NCBI RefSeq assembly: GCF_042453785.1
Contig: NC_091668.1
Span: 8,142,001-8,206,000 of the forward strand
DNA: 64,000 nucleotides
Source of the DNA: Malus domestica
Lineage: Eukaryota; Streptophyta; Magnoliopsida; Rosales; Rosaceae
Reading direction: 5' to 3'
Both the position numbers and the translations under genes were made by a program. Below, piece after piece: positions 12,201 to 21,501 of this stretch (its first letter is position 1; each line of letters begins with the position of its first letter). The notes below the pieces were generated by a model. The model made no database searches. It was given only the letters and a program-made list of their open reading frames with translations, and had not been told where the DNA came from.

Positions 12201-12800
12201 CGAGATTAGAAATGCAACACGTGAGGGATTTGCAAATGACTGCTTAAAATGAGTCATTAACAAATTTCTTTTACATATCTTTGTAATGTTCATGTGATAC
12301 ATTTCTAATTCCTCCTATTTAACTTTGTGCGACAGATTTCTTCTTCATTTGCCTAAAATGCATGCCTTGTAGTTTGGGAGTCTCTCACCCAAACATACAT
12401 GTAGTATTGGGTGTGGTAACTATTTGTAATAACTTTTTATAGTGGAAACTCAACTTCCTTTAATATGCAAGCATATATGCTCCAGATCCATGAAGAAAAC
12501 TAAGGTTTCAACCCCAAAATTAATTGGCAATAAGAGTTATGACACAACTCCTAATAAACTTTGTGAGGAATTTCTTAATTAACTCTCCGATTTGGAACTT
12601 TTCTTACATCCATGCAGTAAGATGAGGAAAAAAGAACTTTGCTTCTAGTAGTTACCGTTTAGCTTATTTTCTATCTTTATAATATAAATAATATTATTTA
12701 AAAAAAAAAAAAGGTGACGCAGAAGTTATATGACGGAAAGATGAGAACTTTTTATCTCCCCCCACACCGCAACAAATCAAAACCCTTTTGACTGACTGAT
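12201..12800. other. Intergenic DNA, nothing recognised
   Basis: AT-rich sequence ending in a poly-A tract near 12700. No gene is supported. Confidence 0.5.
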
Positions 12801-12805
12801 AAGTT

Positions 12806-12857
12806 ATCCCACATCGGCTGTGCAATAGAACTGAGCAAGCAAACAAGCCTATAAAAG
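12806..12857 (+). promoter_or_regulatory. snRNA promoter copy 1 (USE plus TATA)
   Basis: ATCCCACATCG at 12806-12816 matches the plant snRNA upstream sequence element RTCCCACATCG exactly. TATAAAAG follows at 12850-12857, with 33 bp between them. That four-turn spacing is the one known for RNA polymerase II snRNA genes (U1, U2, U4, U5) in plants; Pol III genes have about ten bp less. This copy has no snRNA directly behind it. Its expected start falls inside the second promoter copy. Confidence 0.8.
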
Positions 12858-12866
12858 CGAGTTTGC

Positions 12867-12918
12867 ATCCCACATCGGCTGTGCAATAGAAGTGAGCAAG
12901 CAAACAGGTTTATAAAAG
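12867..12918 (+). promoter_or_regulatory. snRNA promoter copy 2 (USE plus TATA)
   Basis: This is a second exact RTCCCACATCG element at 12867-12877 with TATAAAAG at 12911-12918, again 33 bp apart. It is offset from copy 1 by 61 bp, so it comes from a 61-bp tandem duplication. The TATA box lies 32 bp before the first base of the U2-like sequence, which is the normal geometry. Confidence 0.85.
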
Positions 12919-12942
12919 CCACATTCCAAAGCTGACGAAGGC

Positions 12943-13010
12943 ATTCTTTTCTCGGTCTTTTGGCTAAGATCAGATGTGGTATCTGTTATTGTTAGTTTAA
13001 TATTTTCAGT
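12943..13010 (+). pseudogene. U2 snRNA, 3'-truncated copy
   Basis: About the first 65 nt match the 5' part of plant U2 snRNA, including TTTTGGCTAAGAT and a copy of the region around AGTTTAATAT. Homology then stops, where U2 should continue to about 196 nt with the Sm site and 3' stem-loops. The branch-point-binding element GTAGTA reads GTGGTA at about U2 position 34-39, and there are several further substitutions. The sequence after the break joins ATATCG-rich repeat DNA. Given the missing Sm site and altered branch-point element, I infer a non-functional pseudogene despite the good promoter. Confidence 0.8.
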
Positions 13011-13185
13011 ATTTTAAGTATTTTTGTAGTATTTCGTGATATTATCGGTAATATCGCGATAATATCGATAATATCGCGATATTTTGACGAAAACTTCTTG
13101 GATACTTATTAAAATATCGGTAAAGCAAAAAATCGATAATATTGGCGAAATATCGTCGATATTATCGATATTTAAAACCTTGATG
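13010..13185. repeat. ATATCG-rich repeat fragment, copy C
   Basis: Dense ATATCG/CGATAT words ending in TTTAAAACCTTG, the same terminal word as copies A and B. It abuts the point at which U2 homology ends and may have caused the truncation. Confidence 0.55.
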
Positions 13186-14619
13186 ATAACAACTCAAACA
13201 TCACATAAAATGACCTTTAACCCGAATTCAACCCTAGGGTTGCTGGAAATCATAATCCAAAAAAAGATTACAAAATTTTGACAAAAAATCTATAAAACTT
13301 AAAAACCGAATTAAACATAATAAATGATAGAAATTTGGATTAAAAAGTTCATAGATCACATCATTGCAGTGGGTTTGACTGTAGTAGACTAGTACGGACC
13401 CAAATGTACAATGGTTAATTTTGTTGTCGTATTTGTGCCTTTTTTTTTTTTTTTTTTAATATGGACAACTTGTGGCAAGTCATGATTATCCAACATTTTC
13501 AAGGGCCGAAAAAACTCACAGAGACATTTCAACCTCTCCATGGCCATAAATCTAATTTCCACACTAAAAGCGGATTTCGAACTCTAGACCTCTAGTTTTC
13601 AATTTTTTGCGTTTTTCAACCATTCTTTGTCCCCTCCACTATTTGTTATAGAATCATGATCCTTTTTGCTCTAATCATCAAATAAAGATATCAAAGCAAT
13701 ACAAGTAGCTTCGAGTGCGCGTCATCAACTGTCGAGAAAGACCAGAGCTCAGCAGTGTTTGACACCAGTCAAAAAATTACAATTTGGATAAGATGGAAGC
13801 GACATAGACAGTAGATTTCAACTCATTTTAAAATACTAACTGATTAGCGTTTAAACGTTTATATATATGTTAGCGTTTAAACGTTTATATATATGTTTGT
13901 TGGATGCATATGATATGATCATGATCAGTTTTGTATCCCAGTTACAAAACTATAAAAGAAGGTGGAATTCATTAATTGCTGGTGGTTGGGCGTTGACCAT
14001 GCAAAACATGCAAACAAGTGGGGCATTTGAAATATCTGAATATGTTTCTAGGATATTTCTTCCAGTTTTCAAGGTGCTTTGATTTTAAAAAGGGTTTTGA
14101 GCCTTTACAGGTGGTTATTTATCACAGTAGTGAAAATGTGTTAAACTTTTTTATGATGGTGTAGATTCAAATTTTATCGATGACTAATCTAACAAAATTT
14201 ATCGTTTGAAAAAAAAATCATTTTAGAAGCATTTGAAGTTGCAAAACAATCTTGAACCAATATTTTCCTTGTTAGGTATTTACCAAGAAGAGCTTGAGGC
14301 ACTGGGAAAAACAAACTTATATCTAACCGGACAAACAATAGAACAAATTTTTTGATATAATCTTAGATTAAAGGTACCAAACCGGGCATACTTTTTTGTT
14401 GTTTTTCTTTTGGCTAAGAAGCCCGTAGGTTGTACGCCAGCCATATGTAGCTTGAACTGTGTGATGGGCGGATATACTACTGTAGGATCTTCCGCAGTTT
14501 CTATTGTTATTGCTACCACTTGTCAATGGTATTCTATTTTAAGGCATGATAGCATTTGAGTTAAGTCACATTATAAGTCATTAATAAGAGTTAGGTATTC
14601 AGTTTACAATTCCCTCATT
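13186..14619. other. Intergenic DNA with a 26-bp perfect tandem duplication
   Basis: No gene is supported. The unit starting TTAGCGTTTAAACG is repeated exactly at 13844-13869 and 13870-13895. Short open frames here have no recognisable domain. Confidence 0.5.
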
Positions 14620-14780
14620 TAGTACTATGGTCTAATAATATTCATCTTCACTTGTAAGTGAGAGGTCTTAGGTTCGATTATCATCAAATATAAGTTTAAA
14701 CTACATTATCACTAGCTCATTGTGAGGTTAAGCTCACCCCTCACCCTTAGTGTAGATAATATTGCTTGTTCAAAACTAAA
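14620..14780 (+). repeat. SINE-like repeat, best copy
   Basis: This roughly 160-bp unit carries GGTTCGATT at 14681-14689, which resembles a tRNA-type B box. It is followed by words such as AGCTCATTGTGAGGTTAAGC and TAGTGTAGATAATATTG that recur in reverse at 55770-55910 and 52350-52445, and weakly at 14980-15080. A recurring unit of this size with a B-box-like motif suggests a tRNA-derived SINE. The A box is not convincing, so the class is tentative. Confidence 0.45.
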
Positions 14781-14979
14781 TTTACAATTCACTTGTAGGC
14801 TGCACATGGTGGGACACGCAGAAAAAAGTAAGCCAAGGGCTGGCGAGCTGATTCTTTATGGCAGACTCTTATTATTCGTTGGGTGGAGACTGATTTTGCA
14901 TATATTCAGGCTACAAGTACCGCACGGCCCCTAGCTGGAGATGAGTGCTACGTTATCATGTTACCTTCTTTTTTTTTAT

Positions 14980-15080
14980 TATTTGTAAGTGGGTGGTCTA
15001 AGTTTTAAATTTCGTGGATGACGATTTCAATATTAATTTATCACTCTACCCTTAAGTGTGTAAGTATGTTATTGTAAATT
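14980..15080 (+). repeat. SINE-like repeat, degraded copy
   Basis: It shares the TTTGTAAGTGGGTGGTCTAAG-type start and the later CCCTTAAGTGTGTAAGTA segment with the unit at 14620-14780, but the B-box-like motif is lost. Confidence 0.35.
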
Positions 15081-17482
15081 AAAAATTAAAAAGTGATTCC
15101 AACTTAAATAGTTAAATGTCGCTGACATCAAATTTGGTTCATGTACTAGTCTCTCATCCTATTATAGCCCATACGCGACTAGGGCTTTGGGTTGGTAGAT
15201 AGAGGGCAATAACACAATTGGGCTGAGTCCCAACTTATACAAAATGTCCTCATTGAGCCTTTTCACCATTGCCATATGAGCCCGACTCAAATAATAAGCT
15301 TACACGAAGCAGGCTCCATATCCATTTCTAATGAAATTGAAAACAATCCCTCTTCTGTTGGGTGATCTTCTTTGAATTATGCGAAATTTATAAACGGAGC
15401 TAAATTTGGGACATGTTTAATAAGTTCAGCCTAGTTGTTTAGACGTCCGGAATTTTAACCACTCTAAGTACTGGTTTAGTACTGAGGTGCTTTTATAAAA
15501 AAATGGGTATAAAAAACGCTGAGCTTAAAAAGATGTTTGGTAAACACTTAAAAACAACTTATTTTCACAGTTTTGGGTAAAAAAAAAAAAATTGAAAAAG
15601 TGAAGCAGCAAAAATAAGCTTATTCTCAGAAGCAGTTTTTTTTCCAAGCACAGCAATACCAAACCAGCCCTAAAGAGCTCGAGCATACAGAAGAAAAGTT
15701 CAAGCACTGCCCAAGGGGCTCTAGAACTGTTTGAGATGCCTCGAGTGGATATATTTCTAGACTTTACAAATGAAGCCTAAAAGTGTTTAATGTGTTAGTA
15801 AAAATGCTAGTTTTCCAATTTAGTTGTATTCTGATATTTGGTAAGGAGGGTAAAATACATCTGAGATCTCATTATTCAGTCTCAACCCTTTTAGGCTTTG
15901 ATCAGCTTCTATTGGCTTAAAAAAAAATTCTTTAGGAAAAGACGCAAACATAATCATAATTAAGTTGCAAGATTTTCCTTGAGCCAAGCAGCAAACAACT
16001 TTTATTATCTTGTTTTCCTTGGTGGCTGAGAAAGAGAAACTTGTATTGGTCAAATCTAATGCTTTTGAAAACTGTCGCATATATGCAGCTAGCCGAGGAG
16101 AAAAGCAAGCTTACTAGCACATGTTGCATATACTGATATCTTTATCTCTCTCGTCAGATGGCGTGTGATGAGAGAGTTACAGAGTGAAGACATGCAACAG
16201 GTTTTATGGAAATTTCTCTCCGCAGCAAGGGCCAACGAGCTTTAGTCTTAGTGAGCACCGACACACAATGCACTCCATCTAGTGTGTTTTATGTGTGTAA
16301 CTTCCAATTGGAAAAGGGTTTTTGTTGGTGAGTCCCCCTTCTCTTTTTTGTAGGATTAAATGATTAAAAGGAACAAAAGGCATGCACTTGCAAGGAATTG
16401 GGTGGTTTTTTTTGCTTTGGTGGGATTGTGAATACTATGTGACACTACAACAAACATAAAAGATGAACCCACAAAAAGATAATGAGTCATCCAATCACTT
16501 GAGCACCACATCTTTAATCCTAAAGTATGACTGATTCAATTAGAGCTACCTGATTTGCTCATGTGTTTTTTATATGTGATACCAGATTATCATTTGTACC
16601 TTGTGCATTATTGTTATCTTGAATGATAATTGTACTTGTGAACTTGCTTTCTTTTTCTAAATTCTGCGGCCATCAACGACCCACAATCACAGCAGCCCCT
16701 ACATTTCTATTTCTGTTTCCAGCACACTTTTGATAGGAAAAGATTCCACTTCTTTCTCACTGCCTCTTTTTGTAGGGACTAGGAAGTCATCATGTCAAAG
16801 TTCAACTGTTTATTGTTATAACATTCTATCCTTGTGTATGGGAGATTATTGAGTGTAGTCGGTTGTATACAACTTTGTGTTTATCTCTTTCGTTTCGTGA
16901 GGAGAGAAATAGATATTTGATTGTACATAACTGATAACATAATAAATTTTCTTCTCATGCGTGTATTCATTTGCGTGATGATTTTTACTTTTTCCAAAAC
17001 CTTGGAAGATGGAGATCTTGATTGAAATTTTAGACCGAAGTAAACTGTGTTACATGAAAGAAAAAACAGTTGGTCCCCAGAGAATGCAAGAACATGCCTA
17101 GAGATAATTGAAAAGGGGAAATGATTTTCAAACTCCCTTTTTCTCTCGCTATATTTATTCTTATTTTTCTAATTTTTAGATTGAATAAATAAAAAGAGAA
17201 TCCAGAGACAAAAATGGAAGCGCGAAAATCACTGCCATGAAAATCAAGTCTACTTGTGTAACCATAAAAAGAAAACGCATCTACATTCGTGAATTGCTCA
17301 TGTTTGAATTTTAAACCAATTTGAATGCAGATGGAGTAATCTACTGAACATTTTTTTTTTTTTTGAACTCATTTAATACATACACCATCATCATATATAT
17401 ATGAAAATCCCTTTTATATGCAAATAATTAATCAAACTAATATAAAATTCCCCCTGAATTATACCTTCCTATCTAATTTTCT
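15081..17482. other. Intergenic DNA, nothing recognised
   Basis: No gene is supported. Several short open frames on both strands have no domain, no codon bias and no splice context. The last few hundred bases probably include the BKI1 3' UTR. Confidence 0.45.
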
Positions 17483-18463
17483 TCAACATTTGGGCTTCTC
17501 TTCTGTGGCAATGGAGTTCTTGCAATGAGCAATTGCAGCTTGAATTGCAGCTTGCAACTCTTCCATGGTGCTGTCACTTGAAGAACAAGGAACATTAGTA
17601 GCTGCAGTTGCAACAAGATGCCCACTATTCGTCGGAGATGTCCTCATTGACGCCGGCGCCGAAAACTGTCCCCTCCTTCCTCTCAACTCATGTTTGTTTA
17701 ACATGCTCAAATTCCCCGAAAATGAATAGGGCTGCCGCCGGAACTGTCCCTTCTCTCTCCTCCCTCTAAACAACAACAGCGGCCTCACCATTCTCACGTA
17801 CCTCTTCAGTATGTGACTCACGTCAAACCTCACCTTCCTCTTGTTCTTCATCTCCTTGTTGTTCTCCTCCTTTTCGCTATTTTCACAATCTTTTCGCCAT
17901 CTGGGAAGCCCGAAAATCGAAAAGGACTTGGGCTTTGTTCTTCCCCTGGTCTCGTGTTTGCTTCCCTGACGTGGGATTCTCTTGTCGATGCTGCTGCAGC
18001 TGTTGTTCTTCTTGTTTAGGATGTTTCGGTTTCGAATGCAGTTTTCGGCATTGGTTGTGGCGGTTTCTCTGGTTGGTTTTTGATCTTCTACCAGCTCTTT
18101 GAGGGGGAGGGTGAAGCTGTCGAGGGAGTTGGTGGAGGAGCGAGGAGAGACGGGGAGATGGGAGAGAAACTGGAGGGGGAGGAGGTGGCCGTGGAAGAAT
18201 ATTTCATCTGCGGGGGACAAATCAATGGCGAAAGAAGGTGGGGTGGTGCTGGTTTTGGATTTGGATTGGTGATTAGGGTTTGACGTGGAAGAAGAAGAAG
18301 TGTGGAGAGAGATTGTGAAGGAGAATTCATGGGAGGGGGAGGAGGAAGATGAAGGTGGTGAGGCAGGGGCAGTTTTTGGTAACTGTTTTAACCTTTCTTC
18401 TTCATGCCTGCTGAGGGTGTCTAGAGCAATTTCTTTGGTTTTTTCCAGCTGATGGGTGGCCAT
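17483..18463 (-). CDS. BKI1: BRI1 kinase inhibitor 1-like protein (BKI1/MAKR family)
   Basis: This is a 326-residue intronless protein. BKI1 binds the kinase domain of the brassinosteroid receptor BRI1 at the plasma membrane and blocks it until the hormone triggers its release. Seen here: a serine/proline-rich N-terminal half; a basic segment KRKVRFDVSHILKRYVRMVR starting at residue 208, where family members carry their membrane-association patch and phosphorylated tyrosine; a serine-rich SAPASMRTSPTNSGH segment around residues 268-282, the region known for 14-3-3 binding in Arabidopsis BKI1; and the C-terminal BRI1-interacting helix MEELQAAIQAAIAHCKNS at 300-317. Length is close to Arabidopsis BKI1. 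The C-terminal motif makes BKI1 itself more likely than another MAKR protein. The start is the first ATG and is followed by an uninterrupted frame. Confidence 0.92.
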   Translation of the reverse strand: MATHQLEKTKEIALDTLSRHEEERLKQLPKTAPASPPSSSSSPSHEFSFTISLHTSSSSTSNPNHQSKSKTSTTPPSFAIDLSPADEIFFHGHLLPLQFLSHLPVSPRSSTNSLDSFTLPLKELVEDQKPTRETATTNAENCIRNRNILNKKNNSCSSIDKRIPRQGSKHETRGRTKPKSFSIFGLPRWRKDCENSEKEENNKEMKNKRKVRFDVSHILKRYVRMVRPLLLFRGRREKGQFRRQPYSFSGNLSMLNKHELRGRRGQFSAPASMRTSPTNSGHLVATAATNVPCSSSDSTMEELQAAIQAAIAHCKNSIATEEKPKC

Positions 18464-20126
18464 AACTCAAATGATTTTGTTGAAAAACTGAAACAAGGAT
18501 CAAAACCCAATTTCTGATTATTTTTCTCTAAAAGAGTTTGGTTCTTTGAATAGTACCAAACCTTTGGGGGAGAGATAAGAAGATCAGGAAGCAGTGGAGA
18601 GAGAGGAGAGGAGAGAGAAAAAGAGTCTTGTCAGTCTTGTGCAGTTGGGCTTCCAATGTCTTTTATGCAGAATAATCCATACTGCCATGCATTATTAATT
18701 CTTTTTTTATGAATAATGGCTTATCGATGGAGAATACTTCACTCCTCCCTTTATAAGATAATTCTGTCATTGTCTAATATGTTTTGTATAAATTTTTAGA
18801 TTAATATCATTAACTGTGATTTGCTGAAACGAGTAACGATTCATTTTTAGAACGAACCAAGCAATTTTCATTATATAATATAAATAATAGAATGGGATGA
18901 GATGATAAATTTAGCTGTATTTCTATAGGTTGGTGGGTCCTTGTCGAAATCTAACAGCTACTGAGGAGGATTTGAGAAATGAGGTCAGAAAGATCCAAAT
19001 TTGCTCTAAAAAGGGAGATGGGAATGGCGAGGCAACACTTTGTTTTTGGTACAATTCTTTGTATTTAACTGTTTTGCCAGTGAGGACTGGTCCTCCATCC
19101 TCCTCTCATGTTCTCTCTCACGTACATGGTACACACCACACGATGAAAAATGCAAAACCCTAGCTAGCCAGGGTTTGTTACTGCCCCATATATCAAGAGA
19201 ATCTTTGAGTTTATAAACCAAAGGCACTTATTTGCTCCTGCCTTTCGCTTTTAATTACTATGTGTACCACTACAAGTTACAACAACGTTGGGGAAGGTGT
19301 TGGTGTTTGAGATATTTAGTATATCTATGTATGTTGGTGTGTGATGTCAGATGTCACTCGTGGGAGTTGAAGGCCTTTTGATCGAGAAGATAAGATTTCA
19401 AACCAAGAAAAACACTAGATACATATTCTTGACGTAAATTTCCGCCGTTTCTTAGTTTTAAGAAAATGTACTTTGCAAAACAATCAATACATTTGATCAA
19501 AGAATTAAGTTGAGGTTGGAGGGTTTGATCAATTGATATCTTATGCTTAAGTTGGTTTCTTTCAAAAGTGTATGTGCTTAGAACTTTTAGGGGTAACAAA
19601 AGCTTTTGGTAGAGATAGAATATATATATATAGGGCAAAGGGTTGGTCATGGTGTTATGGTTTTATCTTACATATGGCGGTATCCTATTAGTCAAGATGT
19701 ACGAAGAGAATATTCTTAGGATATTAAATAGGAAATAATATCTTAAGATAATGGTATAAATATTCCTAATTGATTTAAGTAGGGATTACATGAATGGAGT
19801 CAATCTTCAATTGGGAAAATATTAAAGATAGGATTTGGATAATTAATCTTTATCTTTAATGCTTTGACTTTTCCTTGTCATAGGCAAGTGAGCTGTTAGC
19901 AGTCGTATTCAGTCGCTTAGACCTTTAGGGTGATGTGCTGCGTGTGAGAGCATCTGAGAAGCATGCCTATTTAATGAGGGCAATCTTGTCTTTCTTGAGC
20001 AAAAATCCATATGTCGCCTCTAGAATTTTTGGGATTATTTTAGACTCCACACGTATGGGTTGATTATTTGTTTTAGAATGCGATTGGGAAGGCAGAATAA
20101 AAGAAAATTTGGATTGAGTAATGTGA
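18464..20126. other. BKI1 upstream region and intergenic DNA
   Basis: The first few hundred bases are the BKI1 5' leader and promoter, with GA-rich tracts near 18595-18625. The rest is AT-rich without a supported gene. Confidence 0.5.
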
Positions 20127-20288
20127 CACTTATCACCTAGTTGTACCATCATTTGTACCATCTCTTTAATAGAGATGAAACCCACATGCGTTGGCGGACC
20201 CTATCATTACCTAGTTGTACCATCATGTGGATCCTATCTCTATTAGAAAAATAGTACAAATAATGGTACAAATGGATGATAAAAGTTT
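20127..20288. mobile_element. MITE-like fold-back (about 160 bp)
   Basis: The two halves are inverted copies of about 65 bp at roughly 80 percent identity. The left arm has TTGTACCATCATTTGTACCA and the right arm, reversed, has TTGTACCATTATTTGTACTA. A small loop separates them. The target-site duplication is unclear. Confidence 0.55.
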
Positions 20289-20749
20289 TATTTTTGCTTT
20301 GGATTACATGATGTAACGTGCGAACTCAGCATTTGTCAACTCCATATGCATTGATATTATTCGTAAGTAAGGAAGGTTAGGAATCAGATAACTTTAATAC
20401 AAACGTTAAAAACTAAATTATTGAAGAATAAAATTCTAGAAACTTCACATAATAAATTATTACTTATATGAAATGGTTTTACTTTTAATCAAAATGATGT
20501 TTTTTTTGTGATAAAATTCATCAATTGTTAGGCTGTGTTGGTAGTTAAGACAATATCAATGTGTTTAGTAATGGACAATTTTGAAATCTCAATATAAACA
20601 TGCCAGCATCTCACTCAAGAATGAGAAGACAGTGGTATGTTAAGCTCGTTTTGTTCTTAGAACCAATATGTTGTAATCCTGAAGAACCACCCTTCCACAA
20701 CAAAGGCTACCACTAGTCTTCGACTGAACGGGTAACTTTCCGTGTTTAG
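20289..20749. other. Intergenic DNA, nothing recognised
   Basis: AT-rich, no gene supported. Confidence 0.5.
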
Positions 20750-21052
20750 TTTAATATTAGGGTAATGTTATGGAGACTAAATTTGTAAACAAAATTTTGA
20801 AAACTAAATGACATAGAAGTTGATGATTAGATTATTACTTAAGTGTCACATCCCAGACCGGCTCCGTCGTAGCACGATATTGTCTGCTTTGGGCTTACCA
20901 TTCTCTCACAGTTTTGTTTCTGAGAACTCAGACGAGAACTCGCTTGACTTTGGAGTTCCGATGAAACCCGAAGCCAGTGAGTTCCCAAAAGGCATCGTGC
21001 TATAGGTAAGGGAACATGTACATATAAGGCACATCACCCCCTCTCCGTTGGT

Positions 21053-21063
21053 CGATGTGGGAT
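21053..21063 (-). promoter_or_regulatory. USE-identical word in the Cassandra-type LTR
   Basis: ATCCCACATCG occurs at the start of the LTR in element orientation and is identical to the snRNA upstream element RTCCCACATCG. A TATAT word follows after about 26 bp. A functional role is inference only. Confidence 0.35.
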
Positions 21064-21147
21064 GTTACAGTCCACCCCACTTAAAGGGAACCTGGCGTCC
21101 TCGCCGGCACATCTTCACTGAACGGCAGAGTGGCTCTGATACCATTC

Positions 21148-21380
21148 TGACACACCTCAACCCGGAAAGTCCACTTAGACTCCAAAATCAAGTTGTGTTG
21201 GCCGACATCTGAAGAGTGATGAAGCCATAAAGTGTAGTGCAGTGGAAAAAGAATGTGAATAAATTTAAACCTAAAAGTGCCTAAACAAAAGAGTGCGTGG
21301 GTGAGTGGGATTACACCCATCATCGGACAACACAACTCGATTTTGGAGTCCAAGTGGACTTTCCGGGTCGGGGTGTGTCA
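21148..21380 (-). repeat. Palindromic 5' LTR-like segment of the hybrid TRIM
   Basis: The arms 21148-21200 and 21328-21380 are inverted 53-bp repeats differing at only four positions by my count, all transitions. They begin TGACACACC. A 127-bp spacer lies between them. It could be a real LTR of another TRIM family or a fold-back element captured by the TRIM. Confidence 0.75.
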
Positions 21381-21501
21381 TTAAGCGTTGATAAACGTGC
21401 TCATTTTTATTGGTGACACATCATTTAGTTTGTAAATTTTGTCTATAAATTTTGTCTCCCTAGCATTACCTTTAATATTAACACATTGGTATTAAAATTA
21501 T

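Larger units (their letters stand above)
20844..21380 (-). mobile_element. TRIM retrotransposon with two unlike LTRs (Cassandra-type internal and 3' LTR)
   Basis: The element reads on the minus strand. The 3' LTR is 21069-20844, starting TGTAACATCCCACATCG and ending GGGATGTGACA, which I recognise as Cassandra-type. The internal part is 21147-21070. It has TGGTATCAGAGC (21144-21133), the primer-binding site complementary to initiator methionine tRNA, and a purine-rich AAGTGGGGTGGAC just before the 3' LTR. The 5' LTR position (21380-21148) instead holds an unrelated 233-bp sequence starting TGACACACC and ending GGTGTGTCA, with 53-bp inverted repeats inside it. TTAAG flanks the whole unit (20839-20843 and 21381-21385), so it inserted as one piece. 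It has no ORF, as expected for a TRIM. Confidence 0.8.
20760..21470. mobile_element. Mutator-like MITE interrupted by a TRIM
   Basis: The ends are inverted repeats: left GGGTAATGTTATGGAGAC, right (reversed) GGTAATGCTAGGGAGAC. Similarity continues for about 60 bp inward. TTTAATATTA is duplicated exactly at 20750-20759 and 21471-21480, a 10-bp target-site duplication close to the 9-11 bp typical of Mutator-like elements. Removing the TRIM at 20844-21380 and one copy of its TTAAG duplication leaves a MITE of about 169 bp. There is no coding capacity. Confidence 0.8.

Noticed and set aside
12694-12903. Minus-strand open frame across the snRNA promoters
   Set aside because: It is an artefact of the 61-bp duplication; the plus-strand USE and TATA elements explain the sequence.
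14280-14519. 79-residue minus-strand open frame
   Set aside because: No family, no splice context and no neighbouring exons.
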